Part shown: in pieces, positions 7,771-16,029 of the stretch
How the letters are laid out: the number at the start of each line of letters is the position of its first letter
How positions within the stretch are numbered: the stretch's first letter is position 1
Source: JALZKA01 sp963753385
Lineage (GTDB): Bacteria; Actinomycetota; Thermoleophilia; Solirubrobacterales; 70-9
Length of the DNA: 64,000 nucleotides
Assembly (NCBI GenBank): GCA_963753385.1
Contig: CAVWCC010000007.1
Span: forward strand, 411,374-475,373
Reading direction: 5' to 3'
Notes under the pieces: generated by a model
What the model saw: only the letters and a program-made list of their open reading frames with translations
What the model was told of the DNA's origin: nothing
The model's database searches: none
Program-made: the position numbers and the translations under genes

Positions 7771-8612
7771 GCCCGGCCCGCGATCGCAGCCGCGACGCGC
7801 ATCGCGTCGAGCGCCTCGGGGTCGTGGAGCCTCAGGATCTCGGCGCCCTGCGCGGTGGCGAGCGTCGCTGCAGCGGCGGTGGCCGGGCCGCGGTCGTCGG
7901 CCTCGATCCGATGGTCCCACGACCCCGCGACGATCGCGCCGAGGAAGTCCTTGCGGGAGATCGCCGCGAACAGCGGACGGCCCAGGGCGCGGAGCTCGCC
8001 CAGGCGTCGAAGGAGCTCGATTCCGTCATCGACGCCCTTGTCGAAGTCGGGGCCCGGGTCAAGCGCGATCGCCTCCTCGTCGACCCCGGCGGCGGCCGCG
8101 GCCTCGATCCTCTCGGAGAACCATTCGAGCTGATGAGCGACAACGTCCTCGTAGCGGCGAGGTGGCCGGTCCACCCGCGGCGGGCCCTCGATGTGCATCA
8201 GCACGTAGCCGCACCCGGATTCGGCGACCACCGAGAACATCTCCCCCGAACCGCCGGAGATGTCGTTGATCGCCGCCGCTCCGGCCTCGAGTGCCGCGCG
8301 GGCCACCTCGGCCGAGAACGTGTCGGCCACGACCGGCACCCCGGCCTGGGCGACGAGGCCGGCGACCGCGGGCGCCAGCTTTGACGCCTCCACGGCAGCT
8401 GGCACCGGCGGCCCACTGCGGGCTGCCACGGCGCCGACATCGAGCAGGTCGAATCCCTCCTCCACGAGCATCAGGCCATCTTCGACCGCCTGCTCGGGGG
8501 TGACGCTGCGCGCACCGGAGTAGAACGAGTCGGCGGTCACGTTGACCACGCCCGCCGCCAGCGGCGGAGGGAAGCTCAGCTCGAGGCCGTCGCGGAGCCG
8601 CCAACTCGTCAT
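7767..8612 (-). CDS. folP: Dihydropteroate synthase family protein (divergent)
   Basis: This 281-residue protein matches the dihydropteroate synthase TIM barrel, which condenses dihydropterin pyrophosphate with p-aminobenzoate in folate synthesis. The following match FolP: GVVNVTADSF (canonical NVTPDSF), VVADTFSAEVARAAL, INDISGG, YVLMHIEGPP, LDPGPDFDKG, ISRKDFLG (the SRK substrate lysine) and LRLHDPEALDAM. The usual loop-2 segment GGES-x-RPGA is replaced by GAVAARSGP, and the LDPG-x-GF-x-KT region is altered, so activity may differ from classical FolP. It overlaps the helicase start by GTGA and lies 20 bp from the divergent HAD gene. The symbol is a family label; a paralogue elsewhere could be the true FolP. 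Confidence 0.75.
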   Translation of the reverse strand: MTSWRLRDGLELSFPPPLAAGVVNVTADSFYSGARSVTPEQAVEDGLMLVEEGFDLLDVGAVAARSGPPVPAAVEASKLAPAVAGLVAQAGVPVVADTFSAEVARAALEAGAAAINDISGGSGEMFSVVAESGCGYVLMHIEGPPRVDRPPRRYEDVVAHQLEWFSERIEAAAAAGVDEEAIALDPGPDFDKGVDDGIELLRRLGELRALGRPLFAAISRKDFLGAIVAGSWDHRIEADDRGPATAAAATLATAQGAEILRLHDPEALDAMRVAAAIAGRA

Positions 8613-8632
8613 CCGGATTACCGTAGCCCCCG

Positions 8633-9454
8633 ATGCCTCTGCGCTGCGTGTACACGGACCTCGACGGCACCCTCCTCGGACCCCTCGGCTCGCTCTTCCG
8701 CGACCCCGACGGGGACTTCTCGCTGAAGCAGGCCCGCGCGCTCGAGGCCTGCCACCGCGCCGGCGTCGAGGTCGTGATCATGTCCGGCCGCCGGGAGGCG
8801 CAGGTGATGGCCGACGCTCGGCTCCTCGGCCAGACCTCCTACATCTACGAGGCCGGCTGCGCGATGGTGATCGACGGCGAGCGCACCCTGCTGACGGGCG
8901 ACTGGGTGCCCGACGAGGACGGGACGCCGGCGCAGAAGATGATCGACGCGGGCATCCCCGACCTCCTGTTCGAGCGCTTCCCGGGGCGGCTCGTGTGGCA
9001 CGCGCCATGGCACGTCGGCCGCGAGCTCTCGCTCCTGCTGCGCGGCAAGGTCGATGTCGCCGAGGCAAACGCGCTGATCGCCGAGAACGGCCACGAGGAC
9101 CTCCGGTTCCTCGACAACGGCGCGATCGGCCGGCGGATGGAGGGGATCGAGGGGCGGACCCACGCCTACCACCTGGTCCCGGGGGGAGCCAGCAAGGCCA
9201 AGGGGGTCGAGGCGCACCGCCGTGCCCGGGGCTACGACTCGGAGGACTGCATCGCGATCGGCGACTCGATCGAGGACCTCGAGGCCTCGGCGTCGGTCGG
9301 CCGCTTCTTCGTCGTCGCCAACGGCCCGGAGCACGACGAGGAGCTCCGCGAGGCGCTCCCCCGGTTCCCGAACGCCACCGTGACCGAGGGCGCGATGGGC
9401 GACGGCTTCTACGAGGCGGTCGTGACGACGCTGGTCGGCGCGAACCAGCCCTAG
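8633..9454 (+). CDS. HAD-family (Cof-type) phosphatase
   Basis: This 273-residue HAD-superfamily hydrolase has a Cof-like cap. Motif I is DLDGT (residues 9-13, Asp nucleophile and Asp+2), motif II is VVIMSGR, motif III has the Lys in GGASKAKGV, and motif IV is AIGDSIEDLEA. Its size and motif spacing fit the Cof/sucrose-phosphatase/MPGP group that dephosphorylates small sugar phosphates. The substrate is unknown. It is divergent from the dihydropteroate synthase-like gene, and its stop codon is shared, on the opposite strand, with the end of the convergent MarR gene. Confidence 0.85.
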   Translation: MPLRCVYTDLDGTLLGPLGSLFRDPDGDFSLKQARALEACHRAGVEVVIMSGRREAQVMADARLLGQTSYIYEAGCAMVIDGERTLLTGDWVPDEDGTPAQKMIDAGIPDLLFERFPGRLVWHAPWHVGRELSLLLRGKVDVAEANALIAENGHEDLRFLDNGAIGRRMEGIEGRTHAYHLVPGGASKAKGVEAHRRARGYDSEDCIAIGDSIEDLEASASVGRFFVVANGPEHDEELREALPRFPNATVTEGAMGDGFYEAVVTTLVGANQP

Positions 9455-9924
9455 CCGTTCTCGCCCCGAATGCGGTCGAGGTGTTTGCGCTGGATCTCGT
9501 TCGCCTCGCGCATGAACGCGATGAACGCCTCGAGCTGCTGGCGCGGCAGGCTGCTCATCTGCTCGATGTAGTCCTGGGTCTCGGGGCCCCAGATCGAGTA
9601 GACGGCCTCGAACGCGGCCGGGGTCATCTTGACGAGCACCTTGCGGCGATCGTTCGGGTCGCTCTCGCGCTCCACGTAACCGGCCCGCTCGAGCCGGTCG
9701 ATGACGCTCGTCACCGCGCCCGTGGTCAGCCCGGCCTCGCGCGCGAGCTCGCCGGCCGTGACGCCGTCGAGGCGCTGGATGATGTCGAGGCTCCGTAGGT
9801 CGGTCGCGTTCACGCCCAGGCGGGTCCTGGCGGCCTCGTCGAACACCTCGTTCAGGTTCTGGTTGATCCGGAACTCGTCGCCGAGCTCCCGCGCCAACTC
9901 CTGTTTGGTCTTTCCTCTTGACAA
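9451..9924 (-). CDS. MarR-family transcriptional regulator
   Basis: This 157-residue winged-helix regulator has a MarR helix-turn-helix: ATDLRSLDIIQRL, then TAGELAREAGLTTGAVTSVIDRLERAGYVER at about residues 40-85, followed by the wing SDPNDRRKVLVKMT. The best-supported start is TTG at 9922-9924, because the upstream sequence holds only promoter and operator elements. It is divergently arranged with an ABC exporter across a 60-bp region containing two palindromes that overlap the exporter promoter. The simplest reading is a ligand-responsive repressor of itself and the exporter, which is inference from layout. Confidence 0.85.
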   Translation of the reverse strand: MSRGKTKQELARELGDEFRINQNLNEVFDEAARTRLGVNATDLRSLDIIQRLDGVTAGELAREAGLTTGAVTSVIDRLERAGYVERESDPNDRRKVLVKMTPAAFEAVYSIWGPETQDYIEQMSSLPRQQLEAFIAFMREANEIQRKHLDRIRGENG

Positions 9925-9964
9925 TCTGATCTCTTAGTTGCTAAGATACTCTCTAGTTAAGAGT
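9918..9964 (+). promoter_or_regulatory. ABC-exporter promoter with two MarR-operator-like palindromes
   Basis: The plus strand holds TTGACA (9918-9923) and TAAGAT (9942-9947) with an 18-bp spacer. A perfect inverted repeat TCTTAG-TTG-CTAAGA (9932-9946) overlaps the -10 box. A second, ACTCT-N7-AGAGT (9948-9964), sits at the expected transcript start. An AGGAGG ribosome-binding site precedes the ATG at 9985. The -35 overlaps the TTG start of marR. Confidence 0.7.
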
Positions 9965-9984
9965 CTAGCGCAGGAGGACAACGG

Positions 9985-10980
9985 ATGACAAACGCAATCG
10001 AAACCCGGGAGCTCGAGAAGAGCTACCCACCTGACGTCAAGGCGCTCGACGGCGTCTCGTTCACCGTCCCCGAGGGGACCGTGTTCGGGCTGCTGGGCCC
10101 CAACGGCGCGGGCAAGTCGACCACGGTGAAGATCCTGACGACGCTCTCGGCCGCCAACTCGGGCGCCGCCGCAGTCGCGGGTTACGACGTTGTCGCGAAC
10201 CAGGCCGAGGTGCGGCGCGCGATCGGGGTCGTCGCCCAGAGCTCGGGCGTCGACGGCGACCTGACGGGCCGCGAGAACCTGATCCTCCAGGGTCGGATCC
10301 ACGACCTCTCGAGGGGCGAGCTGACGGCACGTTCCGATCAGCTCCTGAACCAGTTCGGCCTCGCCGATGCGGCGGATCGCGCCGCGAGCGGGTACTCGGG
10401 CGGCATGCAGCGCCGGCTCGACATCGCCGTCGCGCTGATCCACCGGCCGAAGGTCCTGTTCCTGGACGAGCCGACAACCGGCCTCGACCCCGAGGTACGC
10501 GCCCAGATGTGGACCGAGATCTCGAGGCTCTCGCGCGACGAGGGCCTGACGATCCTGCTCACGACCCACTACCTGGAGGAGGCCGACCAGCTCGCATCCC
10601 AGCTCGCGATCATCGACCGCGGCCGGGTCGTCGCCGAAGGCACGCCCGAGGGGCTCAAGGGCGAGCTCGAAGGCGACGCGATCCACGTCGAGCTCCGCGA
10701 GGGAGTCAACGGGCACGCACCGGCCGCCCTCGACGGCGTCGCGGGCGTCCGGGAGGTCAAGGTCGACGGCCAGGTCCTTCGGGCCCGGGTCGCCGACGGC
10801 GCGACGGCGGTTCCCGTGGTGCTCGCCGCGCTCGATGCCGGCGATGTGCCGGTCGCCTCGGTGACGGTCTCCCGGCCCTCGCTGGACGACGTCTACCTGC
10901 GCTACGCGGGGCGGGCGTTCTCCGCAGCCGACGAGGACGCGAACCACAGCAACCACGACGAGAACAAGGAGGAGTCCTGA
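9985..10980 (+). CDS. ABC exporter ATP-binding protein (DrrA-like)
   Basis: This 331-residue ATPase belongs to a drug-type ABC-2 exporter. Walker A is GPNGAGKST (residues 38-46), the Q-loop lies in VVAQSSG, the signature is YSGGMQRRLDIA, Walker B is VLFLDEPTTGLD, and the switch His is in TTHYLEEADQ. The C-terminal extension with a DUF4162-like fold (VRADG-type strands ending SLDDVYLRYAGRAF) is typical of daunorubicin-resistance DrrA proteins. It couples to the permease that starts within its stop codon (TGATG). With the MarR gene it forms a classic inducible efflux or lipid-export unit; the substrate is unknown. Confidence 0.92.
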   Translation: MTNAIETRELEKSYPPDVKALDGVSFTVPEGTVFGLLGPNGAGKSTTVKILTTLSAANSGAAAVAGYDVVANQAEVRRAIGVVAQSSGVDGDLTGRENLILQGRIHDLSRGELTARSDQLLNQFGLADAADRAASGYSGGMQRRLDIAVALIHRPKVLFLDEPTTGLDPEVRAQMWTEISRLSRDEGLTILLTTHYLEEADQLASQLAIIDRGRVVAEGTPEGLKGELEGDAIHVELREGVNGHAPAALDGVAGVREVKVDGQVLRARVADGATAVPVVLAALDAGDVPVASVTVSRPSLDDVYLRYAGRAFSAADEDANHSNHDENKEES

Positions 10981-11756
10981 TGCCAGTCGCGCTCAAGCAC
11001 GGCTACTACATGATGGAGCGCGAGCTGCTCGCGCTCTGGCGCCAGCCCTGGTGGGTGGCAATCACCCTGATGCAGCCGATCATCTGGCTGCTGCTGTTCG
11101 GGGCGATGTTCGAGCGGATCACCGACATCCCAGGGTTCAGCTCAGACGACTACATCCAATTCCTGACGCCCGGCGTGGTGGTGATGACCGCGTTCTTCAG
11201 CGCCACCTGGAGCGGGATGGGGATGATCAACGACCTCGATCGAGGCGTCACCGACCGGCTCCTGGTCTCCCCCGTGTCGCGGGTCGCGCTGATCAGCGGC
11301 AAGGTCATGCAGCAGGCGGTCGTGATCGTGATCCAAACGGCGATCATGATCGGCCTCGCGCTCGCGATCGGCGGGTCGTTCCCCGGTGGCGTCGGCGGAG
11401 TGCTGGTCATGCTCGGCCTGTCCGTCCTGCTCGGAGCCTCGGTGGCCGCGCTCTCGAACGGGCTCGGCTTGCTGGTTCGCAAGGAGGAGACGCTGATCGC
11501 GATGCTCAGCGCCCTCCAGCTGCCGCTGACGTTCCTGTCGACGGCGTTCATGCAGCGTGACCTGATGCCCGGGTGGATGCAGACGATCGCCGACTACAAC
11601 CCGCTCGACTGGGCGATCGAGGCCAGCCGCTCGGCTGTCCTTGGCAACACCGACTGGGGCCTCGTCGCGAGTCGCGCCGGCCTGTTGGTCCTGGTGCTCG
11701 GTCTCGCGAGCTGGTTCGCGGTCCGCGCGTTCCGCGGCTACCAGCGGTCGGTCTAA
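10980..11756 (+). CDS. ABC-2 type exporter permease (DrrB-like)
   Basis: This 258-residue integral membrane protein is the permease partner of the preceding ATPase. Its start ATG overlaps the ATPase stop (TGATG). Six hydrophobic segments are visible, beginning WWVAITLMQPIIWLLLFGAM and ending LLVLVLGLASWFAVRAF. The ABC-2 signature region lies around TFLSTAFMQRDLMPGWMQTIADYNPLDWAIEASR, a motif shared with DrrB and NodJ-type permeases. The longer in-frame reading upstream lies in the ATPase gene and is not real coding. It sits in the cytoplasmic membrane. Confidence 0.92.
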   Translation: MPVALKHGYYMMERELLALWRQPWWVAITLMQPIIWLLLFGAMFERITDIPGFSSDDYIQFLTPGVVVMTAFFSATWSGMGMINDLDRGVTDRLLVSPVSRVALISGKVMQQAVVIVIQTAIMIGLALAIGGSFPGGVGGVLVMLGLSVLLGASVAALSNGLGLLVRKEETLIAMLSALQLPLTFLSTAFMQRDLMPGWMQTIADYNPLDWAIEASRSAVLGNTDWGLVASRAGLLVLVLGLASWFAVRAFRGYQRSV

Positions 11757-11882
11757 AGCACACCCGTGGCGCCCGGCGCCGCCCGAGGCTGGGGCGGCGC
11801 CGGGCGGTGGGAGGCACACCATCCCAGCGGCGACTCCGGAAATCCGCGTTAGGATCGCGACATGCGAGCGAGGGGGAGACCG

Positions 11883-12980
11883 ATGCGGGCGGCGGTCGCC
11901 ACATGGGTTCTCGCCTTCTGCGTGGTGACGGTGGCATTGGGGGCCGGCTTCAAGCAGGCGAGGCAGTCCGACGTCGGCGACGTCCCACTCGAGATCGTCA
12001 GGGGCGATTTCAACGATGACGGCAAGCCCGATCTCGTCACCGCCAACCAGGGCGGCGACACCGTCTCGCTCCTCCGGGGTCGGGGCAACGGCAGGTTCCG
12101 GCAAGCACGCGATTTCCCCGCGAACCAGGAGCCCTTCGGCATCGCCGCGGGGGACTTCAACCGCGACGGCAGGCTGGATGTCGCGGTCACCAACGACAAC
12201 CCCGACCAGGTGTCGGTCCTGCGCGGCCGGGCTCGAGGCGGCTTCAAGCAGCCGCTCGAGTCGGACACCGGCGGAGGAGTGCTGTTCGACCTCCTGCCGA
12301 TCCACCTCGACGCCAACGACAAGCTCGACCTGGTCGTGACCAACCTCGCCGGAAACGACAGCGTCACGGTGCTTCGCGGTCGAGGGGATGGCACCTTCAG
12401 GCAGCCGACCCAGATCCCGATGGAGAACAGCCCGAACTCCTTCGTGCGCGGCGACTTCGATCGCGACGGGGAGCGCGACATCGCCGTCACCCAGTTCGAC
12501 GGGGCCACCGTGTCGATCCTGCTCGGGAACGGCGACGGAACCTTCCAACCCCCGCAGCCCACCCCGGCCGGGACCGAGCCTTACTACATCGTCAGCGGCC
12601 GCTTCAATGGCGACCGCAAGCTCGACCTGGTGGTGACCAACAACGCACCCGGCAACGTCTCGATCCTCATCAACGAGGGCGGTGGCGACTTTGCAGGCCC
12701 CGTCGGCTATGCCGCGGGTAGCGACAACCCGACGTCGATCGTCGCCTTCAACTTCAACCGTGGCCGTGCACTCGATCTCGCGATCACCAACGACGCACCC
12801 GACGGCGCTGTTCACGTGCTCCGGGGGCGCGGCGACGGGACCTTTGGATCGCCACTCGAGTTCGGGGTTGGCGCAGCGCCCTTCGGGATCGCCACGGGCG
12901 ACCTCAACGGCGACGGCCGCACCGATCTCGCCACCGCCAACGAGGACGATGACACCGTCTCCGCCCTCCTGGCGAAGTGA
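11883..12980 (+). CDS. Secreted FG-GAP/VCBS-repeat beta-propeller protein
   Basis: This is a secreted protein of 365 residues. The ATG at 11883 follows an AGGGGGAG ribosome-binding site and starts a Sec signal peptide (MRAAVATWVLAFCVVTVALG). The mature part is about seven repeats of the VCBS/FG-GAP type (for example DFNDDGKPDLVTAN, DFNRDGRLDVAVTN, DFDRDGERDIAVTQ, DLNGDGRTDLATAN), each with Asp/Asn-rich calcium-binding loops, which fits a seven-bladed propeller. There is no enzymatic or anchoring domain. Such proteins usually bind ligands or surfaces outside the cell. It stands alone between the exporter operon and the DtxR gene. Confidence 0.85.
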   Translation: MRAAVATWVLAFCVVTVALGAGFKQARQSDVGDVPLEIVRGDFNDDGKPDLVTANQGGDTVSLLRGRGNGRFRQARDFPANQEPFGIAAGDFNRDGRLDVAVTNDNPDQVSVLRGRARGGFKQPLESDTGGGVLFDLLPIHLDANDKLDLVVTNLAGNDSVTVLRGRGDGTFRQPTQIPMENSPNSFVRGDFDRDGERDIAVTQFDGATVSILLGNGDGTFQPPQPTPAGTEPYYIVSGRFNGDRKLDLVVTNNAPGNVSILINEGGGDFAGPVGYAAGSDNPTSIVAFNFNRGRALDLAITNDAPDGAVHVLRGRGDGTFGSPLEFGVGAAPFGIATGDLNGDGRTDLATANEDDDTVSALLAK

Positions 12981-13028
12981 GTCCTAGATCGAGGGCGGTC
13001 GATCGGGCCTCACTAGTATCGGAATCGG

Positions 13029-13742
13029 ATGTCGCACGAGCATGCCACCGACGCCGAGGAGGAGTACCTCCAGATCATGTTCTGGCTGGAGGAGGCCGGG
13101 CTGGCGATCACCGGCGCCAACATCGCGCGCGCCATGCAGCTCTCGCCCCCGACCGTCCACGAGATGATCGGCCGCCTCGAGCGCGACGGCTACGTGACCC
13201 GCGCCGACGACAAGTCGCTTCGCTTCACGAAGGACGGGCGCGAGCACGCGACCGCGATCGTCCGCCGGCACCGCCTGATCGAGCGCTTCCTCACCGACGT
13301 CCTCGGGATCCCCTGGGACGAGGTCCACGAGGAGGCCGAGCGGCTCGAGCACGCGATGTCGCCGGTGCTCGAGGAGCGGATGCTGGCCGCGATCGGCGAC
13401 GCGAAGACCTGCCCGCACGGCCACCCCATCGTGGAGGGCGCGCGCGAGGACGGCGTCCTCCTCGCCGACGTCGAGCCGGGGGCGAGCGTCGTCATCCTGC
13501 GCTTCGAGAACGAGGCCGAGGAGCTTCTGCACTACCTGAAGTCGGTCGGGCTGAACCCCGGCCTCGAGGGCGAGGTGGCCTCGGCCGACGACGATGAGAT
13601 CGTCGTCCGCTCAGCCGACGGCGACCATCCGGTGACGCTCAGCGTCGCCGAGACCGTGTCGGTCCGCGCCGACCCGGCGCCGGAGCCGCGGGCGCCGCTG
13701 CCCGAGCAGCTCGTGATCTCGAGCGACCGCTACGGCCGCTGA
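13029..13742 (+). CDS. DtxR/MntR-family metal-dependent regulator
   Basis: This 237-residue metalloregulator has a full DtxR-family layout. The N-terminal winged helix is EEEYLQIMFWL and GANIARAMQLSPPTVHEMIGRLERDGYV. The dimerisation and metal-binding domain is HRLIERFLTDVLGIPWDEVHEEAERLEHAMS. A C-terminal FeoA/SH3-like domain covers about residues 150-230. Metal ligands of the family (His, Glu, Cys) are present in HEEAERLEH and CPHGHP. It would repress metal uptake genes when Fe or Mn is bound; none is adjacent. It ends back-to-back with a convergent secreted-protein gene. Confidence 0.88.
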   Translation: MSHEHATDAEEEYLQIMFWLEEAGLAITGANIARAMQLSPPTVHEMIGRLERDGYVTRADDKSLRFTKDGREHATAIVRRHRLIERFLTDVLGIPWDEVHEEAERLEHAMSPVLEERMLAAIGDAKTCPHGHPIVEGAREDGVLLADVEPGASVVILRFENEAEELLHYLKSVGLNPGLEGEVASADDDEIVVRSADGDHPVTLSVAETVSVRADPAPEPRAPLPEQLVISSDRYGR

Positions 13743-14399
13743 TCAGTCGTTCTTCGACCTGATCTTCACCGAGTCGATGCCCACGTTGAGCTGCGCCTCG
13801 GTGACCGCCACCGCGAACCGCAGCCGCACCTTGTCGCCCGCGTGCTCGGTCAGGTTCTCGCTGATCGTGCGGTAGTTCCGATGGTTCGGGTCGCCCCGCT
13901 CGGTGATGTAGACCTCCTCGAGGACGTGCTCGGCCTTCAGCGACCTGATCGGCGCGTCGGGCTTCATCACGTCCATCCGGAACTGCTGATTGGGGCGGTC
14001 GTCCTTGCCGAACCTGAAGTGCTTCGGCGTGCGGAAGCCGGGGAACGATCCACGACGCACGGGCACCGGCCCGCCCGTGTTCTGATTGTCGTAGGCGAGC
14101 TTGAACTTCAGCTTGTGCCGCATGCCGCGTTCAAGCTTTACGACTTGGGAGAGGAACCCCGCGCTCGGGTCGCCCTGGTCGCTGAGAACGCCGACCTGGC
14201 CCTGGGGTGGAGGGGGAACACCATCGCCTCGCAACAGGGGATAGGGGGCCCATTCGAACGCGCCGAAGAAGTCCGTTTTCCACCCCTCGAGGTCGCCGGT
14301 CTCGAAGTTGCCGTTCTCGACGGTCGCGGCGTTCGCCGTGGCCGTGCCGAGTGCCAGCGCCACGATCGCGCCCAGCGCTGCGATTCCCACCTGTCTCAC
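13743..14399 (-). CDS. Secreted protein with jelly-roll-like extracellular domain
   Basis: This 218-residue exported protein has no clear family. The GTG at 14397-14399 follows a GGGAGGG ribosome-binding site and starts a signal peptide (VGIAALGAIVALALGTATANA). The mature protein begins ATVENGNFETGDLEGW, a pattern typical of PEP-CTERM and carbohydrate-binding-like jelly-roll domains, and later has alternating hydrophobic strands. No sorting signal is seen at the C-terminus. It is convergent with the DtxR gene. An earlier in-frame start would add about 96 Arg-rich residues and is rejected. Function unknown. Confidence 0.7.
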   Translation of the reverse strand: MRQVGIAALGAIVALALGTATANAATVENGNFETGDLEGWKTDFFGAFEWAPYPLLRGDGVPPPPQGQVGVLSDQGDPSAGFLSQVVKLERGMRHKLKFKLAYDNQNTGGPVPVRRGSFPGFRTPKHFRFGKDDRPNQQFRMDVMKPDAPIRSLKAEHVLEEVYITERGDPNHRNYRTISENLTEHAGDKVRLRFAVAVTEAQLNVGIDSVKIRSKND

Positions 14400-14497
14400 C
14401 TGATCGTCCCTCCCAGAGGCTCGTTTTCGGGCGGCACAATAGCGGCTCGGGCGCCGGGCAAACCACTGCCCGGCGCCCTCCGCCCACTGCCTCGGTG

Positions 14498-14698
14498 TCA
14501 GACGTCCCCGCAGATCTGGCGCAGCCTGCGGTACAGGTGCTGATCCTGCGGTCGCATCGAGAACTCGCGCCGGCGAACGTTCGCCTCGTGCTCGCGGACC
14601 GCAGCCGCGAGCGCTGAGAAGCGGCGTTCCGCCAGGTTCCGCTCGCTGACAGGATCGAGCTTCTCGCGGGTTCCCTCGATCATCCATACGGGGCTCAT
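14498..14698 (-). CDS. Small conserved-looking hypothetical protein (66 aa)
   Basis: This small gene is supported by a strong AAGGAGG ribosome-binding site seven bases before the ATG at 14696-14698. A GTG directly before it is an alternative start. The product is helical and charged (REKLDPVSERNLAERRFSA; RRREFSMRPQDQHLYRRLRQ) with no signal peptide or membrane segment. I do not recognise a named family. It lies alone between the secreted protein and the aminotransferase genes, and no promoter could be firmly placed upstream. Confidence 0.55.
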   Translation of the reverse strand: MSPVWMIEGTREKLDPVSERNLAERRFSALAAAVREHEANVRRREFSMRPQDQHLYRRLRQICGDV

Positions 14699-14701
14699 CA
14701 C

Positions 14702-14879
14702 GCCACCTCCTTCATCTCTCTGAGTGGTGCATCCCTTCTTCGTTCGAGGCTACGGGCCCAAGCTGGCTGGCTTGTAACGGCCGCGTAAATATCCGCTCAC
14801 GAAGACCCTGGCCCAGAGTCGTTTTGCTTCCTCGCGAAGAAGTGTAGCGCTTGTCTACTAAACCAGTAGGGAAACAGAG
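14702..14879. other. Intergenic region with possible terminator hairpins
   Basis: This stretch between the small gene and the aminotransferase gene holds two weak hairpins after the aminotransferase stop on the minus strand: CTACT-N5-AGTAG, then CTTC-N8-GAAG followed by CAAAAC. They could end the aminotransferase transcript. No coding sequence is supported. Confidence 0.3.
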
Positions 14880-15986
14880 TTACGCTGCAACGCGGCCTGC
14901 GCGCAGGCCTTCGAGCGCCTTCGCGACGCGGGCGACGCCGTCGGGCACGCGCTCGGCGGGAACGCTGGCGAACGAGAGGCGCAGCGCGTTCGCGCCGCCC
15001 TCGAGCAGGAAGTCGGGGCCGGCCACGAACGACACGCCCTCCTCGGCGGCCGCGCTCAACAGCGCGGCCGAGTCGACGTCCTCGGCCAGCGTCAGCCAGA
15101 GGAAATAGCCGCCCTCGGGGACCACGAACTCAGCCTCGGGGAGGTGCTCGCCGAGCGCCTCGACCAGGGCGTCGCGCCGGTCACGGAGCGCCGCGTTCAC
15201 GAGCTCGATGTTGCGCTCGAGCCCGCCGGACTCGCAGAGCGCGAAGACGATCGCCTCGGCCAGCATGTTCGGCGAGATGTAGGTTTCCCCCGCGCGCTTC
15301 GCGAGCCGGGCGATCTCGTCGGGCTCGCCCGCGAGGTAGCCGACGCGGACGCCCGGGCTGACCGTCTTCGAGAACGAGGACGCGTGGATCACACGGCCCG
15401 CCCGGTCCTGGGAGAGCATGGTCTCGTGCTCGGCGCCTCCGAAGCGGATCAACCGGTAGGGGTCGTCCTCGAACAGCGTGAAGTTGTGCTCGGCCGCGAG
15501 CTCGACCAGCCGCGTTCGCTTCGCGTCGGAGAGCGTGCAGCCGGCGGGGTTGTGGAAGTTGGGGATGATGTGCGCGAACTTCACCGGGCCGGCGGCCAGC
15601 GCGGCCTCGACCGCGGAGATGTCGACACCGTCCGCCTCGAGCGGAACTGGGACGAGCTCGACTCCGGCGCGCCCGAGGAGCAGCAGGGTACGGTCGTAAC
15701 TGGGTTGCTCGACGATCACCCGGTCGCCGGGCTCGAGCGAGTGCTGGAACAGGAGCGCCGCCGCCTCCATCGAGCCGTTGGTGACCATCACCTGCTGCGG
15801 CTCGATCCCGTGCAGGTTCGCGATCCACTCGCCGAGGCCCGTGTGGCCGACGCCGGTCCCGTACGAGAGCGCGCGCTGCCAGTCGCTTTCGAGCGCCTGC
15901 GCCGCGGCCTCGCGGACCGCCTCGGCGGGCAGGATGTCGGCGCTCGGCGCGCCGCGGGCGAAGCTGATCGTGTCGGTGGGCGCCAT
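14880..15986 (-). CDS. PLP-dependent aminotransferase, class I/II (LysN/AroH-type)
   Basis: This 368-residue fold-type I aminotransferase resembles 2-aminoadipate/aromatic aminotransferases and the aminotransferase part of MocR proteins. Motifs visible are SYGTGVGHTGLGEWIA (substrate and PLP region), NGSMEAAALLF, PNFHNPAGCTLS (the conserved Asn-Pro segment), FEDDPYRLIRFGG (Asp and Tyr contacting PLP), and SSFSKTVSPGVRVGY with the Schiff-base lysine. It has no DNA-binding domain, so it is an enzyme and not a MocR regulator. A perfect 15-bp palindrome lies 10 bp upstream of the start and may control it. The amino donor cannot be told from sequence. Confidence 0.88.
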   Translation of the reverse strand: MAPTDTISFARGAPSADILPAEAVREAAAQALESDWQRALSYGTGVGHTGLGEWIANLHGIEPQQVMVTNGSMEAAALLFQHSLEPGDRVIVEQPSYDRTLLLLGRAGVELVPVPLEADGVDISAVEAALAAGPVKFAHIIPNFHNPAGCTLSDAKRTRLVELAAEHNFTLFEDDPYRLIRFGGAEHETMLSQDRAGRVIHASSFSKTVSPGVRVGYLAGEPDEIARLAKRAGETYISPNMLAEAIVFALCESGGLERNIELVNAALRDRRDALVEALGEHLPEAEFVVPEGGYFLWLTLAEDVDSAALLSAAAEEGVSFVAGPDFLLEGGANALRLSFASVPAERVPDGVARVAKALEGLRAGRVAA

Positions 15987-15995
15987 GTCCCGAGC

Positions 15996-16010
15996 CTACC
16001 TACTAGGTAG
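15996..16010. promoter_or_regulatory. 15-bp palindrome upstream of the aminotransferase
   Basis: CTACCTA-C-TAGGTAG is a perfect inverted repeat with 7-bp arms, ten bases upstream of the aminotransferase ATG on the minus strand. A further ACCTGCCTAA half-site-like sequence follows. It is placed to act as an operator; the regulator is not identified. Confidence 0.4.
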
Positions 16011-16029
16011 ACCTGCCTAATCTCGCGTG

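Noticed and set aside
14880..15986. MocR/GntR-type transcriptional regulator
   Set aside because: Only the aminotransferase part is present, with no winged-helix domain at the N-terminus.
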